The notes: a model not told the origin generated them from the letters alone. A stretch of DNA of 64,000 bases from Paracoccaceae bacterium (GCA_030697175.1 JAUYQR010000015.1:310001-374000); one strand, 5' to 3'. Shown: positions 43,800 through 53,514, numbered from the stretch's first letter. A program made the numbers and translations.

Positions 43800-46700
43800 C
43801 TAGAAAAAGGCGATATCGTCAACAAGCAGTGATGCGTCAAAAATGCCGCGGATGTCCAGAGACGCGCCGCCACCCAGCGCAAGGACCACTCCGGTTTCGG
43901 TAACCGTGGCCGAGGCCAGAAGGTCCGTCACCGTCGGCGGGCCGCCGCCCCAAAGCGCACGGTCCAGCAGCAGCGTATCGACATCGTCCGTGAAATCGGT
44001 GATCCGGTCATGCCCGGCATGAAAGACGAACGTATCCGCCCCGCCGCCACCGGTCAGCAGATCGTCACCCGCCCCGCCGATCAGCGTGTCGTTGCCAAAG
44101 CGGCCGTCAAGCACGTCCTGCCCGGCCTCGCCGCGCAGGACGTTCGCGCCGATATCGCCGACCAGTGTGTCACCGAACGCCGATCCGGTCAGGTTCTCGA
44201 TTCCGATCAGCATGTCCCCGGCGGCATCGCCGGTGTTGGCGCGGCGCATCACCAGATAGACGCCCACCCCCGACGCCGCATCGGCATAAGACGCCGTGTC
44301 GCGCCCGGCACCGCCTTCGATGCGGTCTGCGCCAGACCCGCCGATCAGGACGTCATCGCCAAGGCTGCCGCGCAAGGTGTCATTGCCTGCCCCGCCATAC
44401 AGCAGATCCGCCCCGGCCCAGCCCACCAGCGAATCATTCCCTGCCATGCCGTTGATTAGATTGTCCCCGGCATCGCCAAACATGGTGTCGTTCAGCCCGG
44501 AAAGCTGAAACTCCTCGATAAAGACAAAACTGTCGCCCGCCGCATCGCCAAGGCTTTGCGCGGGCAGCGTCAGATCAAGCCTCACGCCGCTTGTGGCACC
44601 GCCATAGCTGGCGATGTCATGCCCCGCGCCGCCATCGAACCGATCCGCGCCCGCACCGCCGTTCAGCGTGTCATTGCCGTCGCGCCCTGAAAGCAGGTCG
44701 CTGCCGGCATTGCCAAGGATCAGGTTGCCCGCCGCATCCCCGGCCAGAGTGTCGGCAAAGCCTGATCCGGCAAGGCCCTCGATCCCGGTCCAGACATCCC
44801 CCGCCGCATCGCCAAGCGATTGCGCCGGATCGGCCAGATCGGCGCGGATCGGGCCCGCCGCATCGCCATATCCGGCAATGTCAAACCCCGCGCCGCCGTC
44901 AATCAGGTCGGCCCCGCTGCCGCCCGCCAGCATGTCGTCGCCCGTTCCCCCGACCAGCGTATCGGCACCCGCGCGACCAAACAGGCTGTCAGCCCCCGCC
45001 TCGCCCAGCAGAAGGTTCGCCCCGCTGTCGCCTGCCAGCGTGTCGCCAAAGGCGGATCCGGCCAGATCCTCGATCGCCAGCAGCACATCGCCCGCAGCGT
45101 CACCAGAGTTCGTGGCCGCCTGCGCAAGATCAACGCGCACCGCCGACGCCGCGTCGGCGTAGCTGGCAAGATCGCGCCCCGCACCGCCCTCCATCCGGTC
45201 GGCCCCGGCCCCGCCCGACAGCGTGTCGTTGCCATCGCCGCCGATCAGGCTGTCAGCCCCAGCGCCCCCGGCCAGAAGGTCGTCGCCACCGCGCCCATCC
45301 AGCGTGTCGTTGCCCGCGCCGCCGAAGGCCTGGTTCGCCTCGGCTGCGCCCCAGAAGCCATCGTCGAACCCGGTCAGGACATGTGCCTCGATCCCGATGC
45401 TGACATCGCCCGCGGCATCGCCAACGCCAACCGTGGCGGTCACCAGATCCAGCCGGATGCCTGCCGAGCTGTCGGCGTAGCTGGCGGTGTCAAACCCCGC
45501 GCCACCATCCATCCGGTCTGCGCCAGCGCCACCCCACAGCGTGTCGTCACCGTCGCCGCCCCAAAGCGTGTCGTTGCCGCCCAGCCCGGCCAGCACGTCG
45601 TCCCCGGCCAGCCCGAACAGCACGTTGGCCAGGCTGTCGCCGCGCAGGCTGTCGGCCAGTTGCGACCCCTCGACCTCCTCGATCCCCACCAGCACGTCGC
45701 CCGCCGCCTCGCCGGTGTTCAGGGCCGCAGCGACCAGATCGACCACCACCCCTGCCACCGCATCGCGGTACGAGGCGCGGTCCCGCCCCGCCCCGCCTTC
45801 CAGCCGGTCCGCGCCAGGGCCGCCGTTCAGGTTGTCGTTGCCGTTGCCGCCGATCAGGGTATCCGCGCCGCCCCCCCCGATCAGCCGGTCGTTGCCGTCT
45901 GCCCCGTTCAGGATGTTGTCGACCTGGTTGCCCGAAAGCTGGTCGTTGAACGCCGACCCGGTCAGCGCCTCGATCGACACCAGCACCTGCCCCGCCGCCA
46001 GCCCGGTATTTTCCCCCGGCGTGACCAGATCGACGCGCACCGCCGAGGGCGCATCGCGGTAGCTCACCCAGTCGAACCCGGCCGCGCCCTGCATGGTGTC
46101 GGCCCCCGCCGTGGCCAGAAACTCGTCGTTGCCATCGGTGCCGACCAGCATGTCGGTCTGGCTGCTGCCGGTGATCGGCGCATCCGAGGCGGGCGGTTCC
46201 AAGGCCACATGCCACACCTGGAACAGGTCTTGCAGCCGAAACGCCCCCGGCTGGATCGCAAGCCCGTTGGCCGACAGGATTTGCAGGGTTTCGTCCTGAT
46301 AGGTAATCACTGCGCCGGTTGCCGTGGCGGTGATGCTGATCGCGCTCAGATCATAGACGCGGCCCCACCCGGACAGGTCGATCCGGTCGATGCCGATCTG
46401 GAACTCGCCGATCACATCGGCCTCGCCATCGCCGTCCAGCACAAAGATGTCGCTGCCCGCGCCGCCGATCAGCGTATCGCTGCCAGCGCCGTCGATCAGG
46501 ATGTCCTCGCCGGCGCCGCCCAGCAGCAGATCGTTGCCACCCCCACCCGACAGCATGTCGCCTGCACTGCTGCCGGTCAGCGTGTCGCCGCCCTCGCCGC
46601 CCGACTGCACCGGGGCAAGCGGGCCCGGGTCCAGCCGCAGCCGGGTGATCCCGCTGCCCTCGCCCGCCACAAAGAGGTCGATCACGCCGCCAACCTCGCG

Positions 46701-47696
46701 CGCGGTCATCGCGGTGATGTTGTCCAGCGCCAGCCCCGGCACCTGCAGCGCGGTCGCCAGCAGCACCAGCCGCCCTTCCGGCGTCAGCGTCATCAGGTTC
46801 AGCCCGTCATCGCCGCCGCCCGCCACGATGAACACCCGGTCGCCGATACTGACCGTGGCCAGCGCTTGGGTGCCCTGAAACCGCGTGTCCAGCGTATCGT
46901 TCACCTGATCCACCGGCCGCAACTGCCCGCCGGGATCGACCGCCACGATGCTGACCGATGACGATCCCGCCGAGGCCACCACCAGATAGCTGGTTCCCGC
47001 CATCGTCACGACCTTCACATCCGAAGGATCGCTGATTGGCAGCCCCTGCGGTCCGCCCAGCATCGCAACCTGGCTCAGCCCGCCGGTGGGACCGATGCGA
47101 AAGGCCCGCAGCGTATCGGCCTCCAGCGACAGCGACACCAGATAGGCCTGCCCTTCCACCACCACCGATGTCAGCGCCGAAATGTCGACCCCGCTCAGCG
47201 CACCATCCAGCGTGATCTGCCCCGCCGGGGTCAGCCGCCCGTCAGCGGCAAGGGTAAATCCGCTGATCGTGCTTTCGCCTGCGCGGGCGGTGTAGACAAA
47301 ACTGGCCCCGCCGGCCTGCACCAGCGTCTGCGCGGCGATCACCCCGGCCGGGCCGCCCGGCAGTTGCACCGCCGCGCCAAAGCCGCCCGCCGCCGCCAGC
47401 GCAAAGGCCGAAACCGAGCCCAGATTGGCCCCCGACACGATCAGATGCTGCACACCCGATACGGTGACCAGATCCAGCGTCGCCTCGGCCGGCAGCGTCA
47501 GGCCCGGCGCCAGTTGGCGCTGGTCAACCAGCGTCATCCCGGCATCGACGTCAATCGCCAGCACGCCGCCGCCAGCCCGCGTGGCGGTATAAAGCATCAC
47601 GTTGCCGCCCTGCACCGCCAGATCCATGTCGCCGATGCCCGACAGCAGGTTCAGCGGAGCATTGCCAAAGGTCTCGACCACTTGAAAGGAATACAC
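43800..47696 (-). CDS. Large RTX calcium-binding protein with N-terminal beta-propeller-like domain
   Basis: A 1298-residue protein. Residues 1-360 form beta-rich repeats like a lactonase-type propeller (DVDAGMTLVDQR, VDPGGQLRPVDQVNDTLD, LTPEGRLVLL). Residues 365-425 hold a first RTX block (GGGGNDLLLGGAGEDIL). Seven long repeats fill 541-1221; each starts DxASYxDAxxxVRxDL, continues GDAAGD and IExLxGSxFxDTL, and ends with GGxGxDxLxG nonapeptides that bind calcium. The C-terminal 75 residues (DTLLLDRALWG... LLVDDIAFF) look like a type I secretion signal; no N-terminal signal peptide is present. Probably exported to the surface or medium. No toxin or enzyme domain recognised. Confidence 0.9.
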   Translation of the reverse strand: MYSFQVVETFGNAPLNLLSGIGDMDLAVQGGNVMLYTATRAGGGVLAIDVDAGMTLVDQRQLAPGLTLPAEATLDLVTVSGVQHLIVSGANLGSVSAFALAAAGGFGAAVQLPGGPAGVIAAQTLVQAGGASFVYTARAGESTISGFTLAADGRLTPAGQITLDGALSGVDISALTSVVVEGQAYLVSLSLEADTLRAFRIGPTGGLSQVAMLGGPQGLPISDPSDVKVVTMAGTSYLVVASAGSSSVSIVAVDPGGQLRPVDQVNDTLDTRFQGTQALATVSIGDRVFIVAGGGDDGLNLMTLTPEGRLVLLATALQVPGLALDNITAMTAREVGGVIDLFVAGEGSGITRLRLDPGPLAPVQSGGEGGDTLTGSSAGDMLSGGGGNDLLLGGAGEDILIDGAGSDTLIGGAGSDIFVLDGDGEADVIGEFQIGIDRIDLSGWGRVYDLSAISITATATGAVITYQDETLQILSANGLAIQPGAFRLQDLFQVWHVALEPPASDAPITGSSQTDMLVGTDGNDEFLATAGADTMQGAAGFDWVSYRDAPSAVRVDLVTPGENTGLAAGQVLVSIEALTGSAFNDQLSGNQVDNILNGADGNDRLIGGGGADTLIGGNGNDNLNGGPGADRLEGGAGRDRASYRDAVAGVVVDLVAAALNTGEAAGDVLVGIEEVEGSQLADSLRGDSLANVLFGLAGDDVLAGLGGNDTLWGGDGDDTLWGGAGADRMDGGAGFDTASYADSSAGIRLDLVTATVGVGDAAGDVSIGIEAHVLTGFDDGFWGAAEANQAFGGAGNDTLDGRGGDDLLAGGAGADSLIGGDGNDTLSGGAGADRMEGGAGRDLASYADAASAVRVDLAQAATNSGDAAGDVLLAIEDLAGSAFGDTLAGDSGANLLLGEAGADSLFGRAGADTLVGGTGDDMLAGGSGADLIDGGAGFDIAGYGDAAGPIRADLADPAQSLGDAAGDVWTGIEGLAGSGFADTLAGDAAGNLILGNAGSDLLSGRDGNDTLNGGAGADRFDGGAGHDIASYGGATSGVRLDLTLPAQSLGDAAGDSFVFIEEFQLSGLNDTMFGDAGDNLINGMAGNDSLVGWAGADLLYGGAGNDTLRGSLGDDVLIGGSGADRIEGGAGRDTASYADAASGVGVYLVMRRANTGDAAGDMLIGIENLTGSAFGDTLVGDIGANVLRGEAGQDVLDGRFGNDTLIGGAGDDLLTGGGGADTFVFHAGHDRITDFTDDVDTLLLDRALWGGGPPTVTDLLASATVTETGVVLALGGGASLDIRGIFDASLLVDDIAFF
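44034..46076 (-). repeat. Seven tandem RTX-containing repeats inside the secreted protein gene
   Basis: Counting residues, the repeats span 541-637, 638-734, 735-840, 841-937, 938-1025, 1026-1131 and 1132-1221: 97, 97, 106, 97, 88, 106 and about 90 residues. The first six differ by exactly 9 or 18 residues, one or two RTX nonapeptides. Confidence 0.85.
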
Positions 47697-47818
47697 GTCC
47701 CAGCCCTCGCAACGTCAGCACCCTGCCAGAGTGCCGCGAAGGGGGTTACAAATCCGTGCCCCGGTGCCGGATTCGCACGCCGGTCAGACGGATTTTGCCG
47801 AAAACTTTATCCGCCTGC

Positions 47819-49123
47819 TCAGCGTCCGACGCCGTCGTAATGGGTGAAACCTGCCGCCGTCACCTCGGCGCGGTCATAGATGTTGCGCAGGTCGGCCAGA
47901 CGCGGCTGCGTCATCTTGCGGGCAAGCTTGGCCAGGTCCAGCGCGCGAAACTCGTTCCATTCGGTCAGCATCACCAGCAGGTCCGCTCCGGTCGCCGCCT
48001 GATACGGGTCATCCATCCACTTCACGCCGGGCAGCAACGCCTCGCCTTCGCGGCGGCCCTGCGGATCGCTGACCCGCACCCGCGCCCCGGCTCCAACCAG
48101 CGCCGGCACGATGGTCAGCGAGGGCGCATCGCGCATGTCGTCGGTGTTCGGCTTGAAGGTCACGCCCAGCACCGCGATGGTCTTGTCGCGCAGCACGCCG
48201 TCGCAAAGGTCGGTGATCTTGTCGATCATCCGCCGCTTGATCTCGTCGTTCACCTTGATCACGGTCTCGACGATCTGCATCGGCACCGCGTGGTCCTGCC
48301 CGATGCGGGCCAGCGCCCGGGTGTCCTTGGGAAAACAGCTTCCGCCATAGCCCGGCCCGGCGTGCAGGAACTTGGCTCCGATCCGCCCGTCCATGCCGAT
48401 GCCCTTCGATACCGCCTTCACATCGGCGCCGACCCGTTCGCACAGGGCCGCAATCTCGTTGATGAAGGTGATCTTGGTGGCAAGAAAGGCATTTGCCGCA
48501 TACTTGATCATCTCCGCGCTTTCGAGCCCGGTGTAGATCACCGGAAAATCGCGCAGCGACAGCGGTCGGTATAGCTCGGCCATCACCTTTCTGGCCCGGT
48601 CGGCCTCGACACCGACCACCACCCGGTCCGGGCGCATGAAATCGTCGATCGCGGCACCCTCGCGCAGGAATTCGGGGTTCGAGGCGACATCGAACTTCGC
48701 CTGCGGACTGGCCGCGGCAATGGCCTCGGCCACCTTGCGGTTGGTGCCGACCGGGACGGTCGATTTGGTGACGATCACGGCATAGCCCGTCAGGCTGCGG
48801 CCGATCTCGGCGGCGGCGGCCATCACATAGGTCAGGTCGGCATGGCCATCGCCGCGCCGCGTGGGCGTGCCGACCGCAATGAACACCGCTTCAGCCTCTG
48901 CCACCGCCTCGGCAAGGTCGGTGGTGAAGGTCAACCGCCCGGCTGCGGTGTTCTTGGCCAACAGCGCGTCCAGCCCCGGCTCGTAGATCGGCACCTCGCC
49001 GTTGCGCAGCCGCGCGATCTTTTCGGGGTCCTTGTCGACGCACACCACGTCATGGCCGAAATCCGAAAAACAAACTCCCGAGACAAGGCCGACATACCCG
49101 GTTCCGATCATCGCAATGCGCAT
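47819..49123 (-). CDS. ugd: UDP-glucose 6-dehydrogenase
   Basis: A 434-residue protein: MRIAMIGTGYVGLVSGVCFS, VGTPTRRGDGHADLTYV, IVTKSTVPVGTNRKV, NPEFLREGAAIDDFMRPDRV and the catalytic cysteine C263 in GYGGSCFPKD. It oxidises UDP-glucose twice to UDP-glucuronate for capsule or exopolysaccharide. Same strand as galE and the RTX gene, but 122 bases from the latter. Confidence 0.95.
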   Translation of the reverse strand: MRIAMIGTGYVGLVSGVCFSDFGHDVVCVDKDPEKIARLRNGEVPIYEPGLDALLAKNTAAGRLTFTTDLAEAVAEAEAVFIAVGTPTRRGDGHADLTYVMAAAAEIGRSLTGYAVIVTKSTVPVGTNRKVAEAIAAASPQAKFDVASNPEFLREGAAIDDFMRPDRVVVGVEADRARKVMAELYRPLSLRDFPVIYTGLESAEMIKYAANAFLATKITFINEIAALCERVGADVKAVSKGIGMDGRIGAKFLHAGPGYGGSCFPKDTRALARIGQDHAVPMQIVETVIKVNDEIKRRMIDKITDLCDGVLRDKTIAVLGVTFKPNTDDMRDAPSLTIVPALVGAGARVRVSDPQGRREGEALLPGVKWMDDPYQAATGADLLVMLTEWNEFRALDLAKLARKMTQPRLADLRNIYDRAEVTAAGFTHYDGVGR

Positions 49124-49171
49124 TTTTGAAAAACTCCAACTCGTTGCCTATCACTAGGCACGAAGGAACCG

Positions 49172-49212
49172 GGCTGTCAAACAGCCTGGCGGGCGGGATT
49201 TACCCCGCCCGC
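49172..49212 (-). terminator. Two tandem hairpins after the DUF2793 gene
   Basis: GCGGGCGGG/CCCGCCCGC (49189-49197 and 49204-49212, six-base loop) and GGCTGT/ACAGCC (49172-49177 and 49181-49186, loop CAA) follow the leftward DUF2793 stop. No long T-run, but a paired structure in the right position. Confidence 0.5.
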
Positions 49213-49226
49213 ACGCGCATTTGGTC

Positions 49227-51896
49227 TCAGTTGTCGGTCTCGATGTAGATCTGCGAAACCGCCACCCCCACCACCGTCGACGTGCCGCCGACGCTCATCT
49301 GCACGGTCGGCGCAATCGGTGTCGCGGTGCCGGGCAGGTTTGTCGTGACGGTTCCGGTTGCCGATGCGCCGGTGTCCAGATTCTCGATCTGATAGCTCAC
49401 CGACTGGGTGGTTCCGGTCGGTGAGAACATCGTGATCCGGTAGATCGTGACGCGGTCTGCGGCTGGCACCGGGAACGCGGCGCCCAGGTCTATCTTGGTC
49501 GCCACGCCCGCACTGTCGTTGTGCATGAACTGGACATTCGCATCTGCGGCGTCCCAGCCCATCCCGACCATGTCGGTCAGCGCCGAGGCTTCCACGTCGG
49601 TCGGCGCGCCGGTCGGCCGCAAGCCCGCAAAGGCACGATGCGTGGGGTTGGCAACGCCGGTCGCTGGCCCCCAGACGGCCACCAGATGAAACCCGCCCCG
49701 GTTGGTCGCAGCCCCGCCCACGGTGAACTGGTTGGCCTGGCTGCGCATCCCGGCGACGGCAGTTGCCGACGCGGTGGTGACCAGGAACTCCGACTTGCGC
49801 ACCTGCCCCCAGAACGAACCACCCGCCCAGTTCGATCCCGTAAGCGTGCCGGTGGTCGACATGATCAGCCCATCGCCGGCGACAGCCGCCGCGCTGGAGC
49901 CCGGCGAATTCCAGCGCCCCACCTTGTTGCGCCCGATGTGGGGTTGCAGCGAGCTGTCCAGACCGCTTGGCCCGATGAAGGCCGGCATGATCCGCCCGCC
50001 CACATTGCGGGCAAACAGGTTGGCGTTGCCCGCCGCCGGGGTGGCGGGGCTGGCCACCGCCGGAAAGGTCACCTCGCCCGCATCGCTGACCAGGTTCACG
50101 CTGTTGCGGATCAGCTTTCCGGTCACCCCGTCAAACCGCGCCAGCGCAAGGTTGGTGGCCGCCGCCGGGCCGACCACATCGCCCGTCCCGCCGCCCGCCG
50201 CCGCCGACAGCGTGGTGCCGGTCATCGTCAGGCCCGCGCCAAGCGTGATCTCCTGCACATCGCCCGCCCCGCCATCGCCCCGGCCCAGCAGCCGCGAGGC
50301 TGCCGACACGTTCTGCAGCTTGGCATAGCTCACCGCATCCGCGTCGATGGTCCAGACCGTGCCGGACCCCGACACCGTGATGTCGCCCTTGTCGCCATCG
50401 GTCACCCCGCCGCCGCCGGTGGCATCGGTGTCGTTGATCCAGGCCGTGCCGTTCCACTTCAACACCTGCCCGGTCACCGGCGAGGTGATCGTCACATCCG
50501 CCAGCGCGTTGACCGAGGCCGCCCCGATCCGCGCATCCGCCGCCGCCGAGAAATCCGTCACCTGCGCTGCCGTATGGCTGTGCAGCGTCGCCGCCGCGCC
50601 CACCTCGGCGGCGGTATAGCCCAGCGCGGCCTTCACCTGCGCCACGGTCAGATCTTCCGGGTCACCGGTTCCCGCCGTTACGCGCCCCTTGAACGTGGCG
50701 GTCGCCATGTTGGCCAGTTTCGCGTTGGTCACCGCGTCGTTGGCGATGGTCAGCGCCGTCGCCCCCGTCACATCGCCGGTATGCGTCGCGTTCGTCAGCT
50801 TCGCGGTGTTCGCCGTGACCGCTGCCGTGGCCGCCACCGCGGCGGCAAAGTCGCTGATCGTCGCGGCCAGTTGCGTGCCGGTATGGGTGGTGCGGTCGCG
50901 CAAACTTGCGTCCGTCGCGTTGGCCGTGGCGCCGTTCGCCACGTTCAGGATGGTGCGCGCCACAGCCGGGGTCAGCACCTCGGGCGAGCCGCTGCCCGCC
51001 GTGTCACGGCCCAGAAGCACATCCGTCGGCACATCGGCCAGCTTGCCAAGGCTGACCGCGCCGGCGTCGATCGTCCACACCGCCCCGCCGCCCGAGACGC
51101 TGACATCGCCCTTGTCACCGTCTGCCACGCCGCCACCGCCCAGCACGACCGTGCCCCCGGCGCTGCGCACCTTGACCTCGCCCGTGGTGGTGTTCAGCCA
51201 CAGCATCCCGTCCCCCGGCGCGCCCGGATCGGCGGCCTGACCGCCCAGTTGCACGGGCTGCGGCAGCGTCACCCGCCCCGTCGCCGCATCGGCCACCAGT
51301 GCGGTGTTGAACGACGCCCCGTCCGCGCTGACCTTGACCGAGAAATCATCGCTCCCCGCCGTGCCCATCTCGGCGCGTCCGGAAAATCCGGTCTGGAACA
51401 GAAGGCTCGCCGTATCGCCCGCCGTGGCCTTGTTCAGCTTCAGTTGATGCCCCGCGCCCGCGTGGTTCAGCAGCGTCGCGGGCGACGACACCGCCAGCCG
51501 GTTCGTCGCATCCGGGGTGGCCGAAACGCCCACACGCGACGCCACGAACGGCGCCTCCGACGGCACCTTCCACGCCGCCCCGTCGAACACCGCCGTCTGC
51601 CCCTCGGCCAGCACATGCGCCTGCCAGCCAGGCAGCGGCGCGGTGAACTGCCATCCCGTCCCGGCAAAAAGCGCGATCTTGCCCGATTGCCCGGCCCAGG
51701 GCCCGGTGGCGCCCGCCGCCACGATGTGGCGATCCCCCACCGCCGGCAGCGCCGGTGCAGTGGTCAGGGTCCGGTTGATCACCGACAACTGGACGATCAG
51801 GTCCAGCACCGCCAGCGCCTCGTTATGGGTGACGTGTTTCTGCGCCTGCGCCGGAAGGATCAGGGGCAGCGACAGGATCGTGGTTTCGTCGGGCAT
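49227..51896 (-). CDS. DUF2793 phage/GTA tail-fibre-like protein
   Basis: An 889-residue protein. The first 110 residues are a DUF2793 domain (LSLPLILPAQAQKHVTHNEA, LPAVGDRHIVA, TGPWAGQSGKIALF, FDGAAWKVP), found in phage and gene-transfer-agent loci. The middle has the tail-fibre type repeat GVxDGDKGDxxVSGxGxVWTIDAxAV twice (about 255-297 and 497-539) and Ala/Thr-rich coiled-type linkers. The C-terminal 250 residues form a beta-rich head with IYIETDN at the end. No other phage genes are nearby. It may be a receptor-binding spike; function unproven. Confidence 0.75.
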   Translation of the reverse strand: MPDETTILSLPLILPAQAQKHVTHNEALAVLDLIVQLSVINRTLTTAPALPAVGDRHIVAAGATGPWAGQSGKIALFAGTGWQFTAPLPGWQAHVLAEGQTAVFDGAAWKVPSEAPFVASRVGVSATPDATNRLAVSSPATLLNHAGAGHQLKLNKATAGDTASLLFQTGFSGRAEMGTAGSDDFSVKVSADGASFNTALVADAATGRVTLPQPVQLGGQAADPGAPGDGMLWLNTTTGEVKVRSAGGTVVLGGGGVADGDKGDVSVSGGGAVWTIDAGAVSLGKLADVPTDVLLGRDTAGSGSPEVLTPAVARTILNVANGATANATDASLRDRTTHTGTQLAATISDFAAAVAATAAVTANTAKLTNATHTGDVTGATALTIANDAVTNAKLANMATATFKGRVTAGTGDPEDLTVAQVKAALGYTAAEVGAAATLHSHTAAQVTDFSAAADARIGAASVNALADVTITSPVTGQVLKWNGTAWINDTDATGGGGVTDGDKGDITVSGSGTVWTIDADAVSYAKLQNVSAASRLLGRGDGGAGDVQEITLGAGLTMTGTTLSAAAGGGTGDVVGPAAATNLALARFDGVTGKLIRNSVNLVSDAGEVTFPAVASPATPAAGNANLFARNVGGRIMPAFIGPSGLDSSLQPHIGRNKVGRWNSPGSSAAAVAGDGLIMSTTGTLTGSNWAGGSFWGQVRKSEFLVTTASATAVAGMRSQANQFTVGGAATNRGGFHLVAVWGPATGVANPTHRAFAGLRPTGAPTDVEASALTDMVGMGWDAADANVQFMHNDSAGVATKIDLGAAFPVPAADRVTIYRITMFSPTGTTQSVSYQIENLDTGASATGTVTTNLPGTATPIAPTVQMSVGGTSTVVGVAVSQIYIETDN

Positions 51897-51995
51897 GAAT
51901 ACCTCCGCAGGATCGCCTTGATGCGCGACCCTAGGGATCAGCCCTTCATGCCCCGTAACCCGACCGCGCGGCCCTGGGCGCCCGCGCGCAACGCC

Positions 51996-52889
51996 TCACA
52001 AATCCGGCTGCGGCGGGATACGGCCGCGCCGCGCCTCGGCCCAGGTGTTCAGGCTGACAGCCCCGACGATCATCGCGCCACCCAGCAGCACAAACGCATC
52101 CACCGCCTCGCCGAACACCACCGCGCCCAATATCGCCGCCCAGACGATCTGCAGGAACGTCACCGGCTGCGTCACGGCCAAGGCGGCCGCCGCAAAGGCC
52201 CGCGTCATCGTGTAATGCCCGAAGGTCGCCAGCGCCGCCACCACCGCCAGCCACGCCCACTGGTCCCAGCGCACCGGCTCCCACACCCACAGCGCAAACG
52301 GCATGAGGCCCAGCGCTACCGTCACCGACAGCACCGCCACCACCACAGACGCCGGGGCCAGCGCGCTCAACTGCTTGGCAAAGATATAGCTCACCGCAAA
52401 GCACAGGGTCGCCGCCAACTGCGCCAGATGCCCGACCGACACCTCCCGCAACCCCGGCCGCAGCACCACCAGCGCCCCCGCCAGCGCCACGACGATCGAG
52501 ATCACCCGCCCGCGCCCCAGCCCCTCACCCAGCAGCAAACCCGCAATCACCAGGACCACCACCGGGTTCAGAAACCCGATCGCCGCCATCTCAGCCACCG
52601 GCACCCGCGCCATCGCGTAGAACCAGAAGATTACGGCCGCGACATGCAGCACCCCGCGCCAGCCGAACAGCTTCAGCACCGAAGGCGGAAACCGCATCGC
52701 GCGCGCGGCCCGGATCGCCGGGGCAAGGAACACCAGCCCGATGGCAAAGCGGATGAACGCCGATTGCGCCGCCGGCAGGTCGGTTCCCAGATGCCGCACC
52801 ACCCCGTTCACGCCGACAAAGGCAATCCCGGTCATCAACATCCACACCACGCCCTGCACCGGGCGTCCAAGGTCGGTCATCTTCTGCAT
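51996..52889 (-). CDS. EamA/DMT-family transporter
   Basis: A 297-residue protein with ten predicted membrane helices in two EamA halves: VVWMLMTGIAFVGVNGVVRH, RFAIGLVFLAPAI, VAEMAAIGFLNPVVVLVIAG in the first, LCFAVSYIFAKQLSAL and FLQIVWAAILGAVVFGEAVD in the second. Such proteins export amino acids or metabolites. The ATG at 52889 is preferred; ATG 52880 and TTG 52925 are possible. Nearby LysE-type exporter suggests an export neighbourhood. Confidence 0.85.
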   Translation of the reverse strand: MQKMTDLGRPVQGVVWMLMTGIAFVGVNGVVRHLGTDLPAAQSAFIRFAIGLVFLAPAIRAARAMRFPPSVLKLFGWRGVLHVAAVIFWFYAMARVPVAEMAAIGFLNPVVVLVIAGLLLGEGLGRGRVISIVVALAGALVVLRPGLREVSVGHLAQLAATLCFAVSYIFAKQLSALAPASVVVAVLSVTVALGLMPFALWVWEPVRWDQWAWLAVVAALATFGHYTMTRAFAAAALAVTQPVTFLQIVWAAILGAVVFGEAVDAFVLLGGAMIVGAVSLNTWAEARRGRIPPQPDL

Positions 52890-52911
52890 GGGGCGGACAG
52901 AACCCGAAGGT

Positions 52912-53514
52912 TCAGCCAAAGACAAGGGCCGCCGCGATGGCCCACATCGTCAGGCCCACCACCACCTCCAGCACGACCCACGCCTGCGGCCGCGCAAACA
53001 GCGGCGCCAAGAGCCGCGCCCCGAACCCGAGCGCCGCGAAGAACGTCAGCGACCCGCAGGCCGCCGCAATGCCGAACGCCCACCCATACGGTGCATACTG
53101 CGCCGAGATCGACCCCATCAGCACCACCGCATCAAGGTAGACATGCGGGTTTGCCCAGCTCAGCAGCACACAGGTCCACAGCACCCGGCCCAACGATGCC
53201 CCCGATCCCGCAGCCGGGACCAGCGCCTCGCCGCCCGCCAGCGCCGCCTTGAAGCGCAGCGCGCCGTAAACCAGCAAGAACGCCGCCCCCGCCCAGCGCA
53301 TCGCCTCGCCGAACCACGGCACCGCAGCCGAAAATGCGCCGAACCCCACCACCCCGATGCCAATCAGGATGGCATCGGAAACCGCGCAGACCGCCACCAC
53401 CGCCGCGACATGCTCGCGCCGGATGCCTTGGCGCAACACGAAGGCATTCTGCGGCCCGATCGCCAGGATCAGGCTCAGCGCCACCAGATAGCCGTGCAAG
53501 GCAGCGTCAACCAA
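52912..53514 (-). CDS. LysE/ArgO-type amino acid exporter
   Basis: A 200-residue protein with six helices and the LysE signature LILAIGPQNAFVLRQGIRRE near the start and LLSWANPHVYLDAVVLMGSI. It exports lysine or arginine. I set the start at TTG 53514 because AGGAA lies seven bases upstream; no ATG is available. The start lies a few bases inside the ACT gene's end, so the two are coupled. The divergent ArgP/LysG-type regulator completes a LysE-LysG pair. Confidence 0.87.
   Translation of the reverse strand: MVDAALHGYLVALSLILAIGPQNAFVLRQGIRREHVAAVVAVCAVSDAILIGIGVVGFGAFSAAVPWFGEAMRWAGAAFLLVYGALRFKAALAGGEALVPAAGSGASLGRVLWTCVLLSWANPHVYLDAVVLMGSISAQYAPYGWAFGIAAACGSLTFFAALGFGARLLAPLFARPQAWVVLEVVVGLTMWAIAAALVFG

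Noticed and set aside
44820-46961. A 713-codon plus-strand open frame opposite the RTX gene
   Set aside because: Its repetitive composition mirrors the RTX repeats of the real gene on the other strand.
49521-53252. A 1243-codon plus-strand open frame
   Set aside because: It runs across the DUF2793 gene, the EamA gene and part of the lysE gene on the other strand; Arg/His/Pro-rich shadow without domain signatures.
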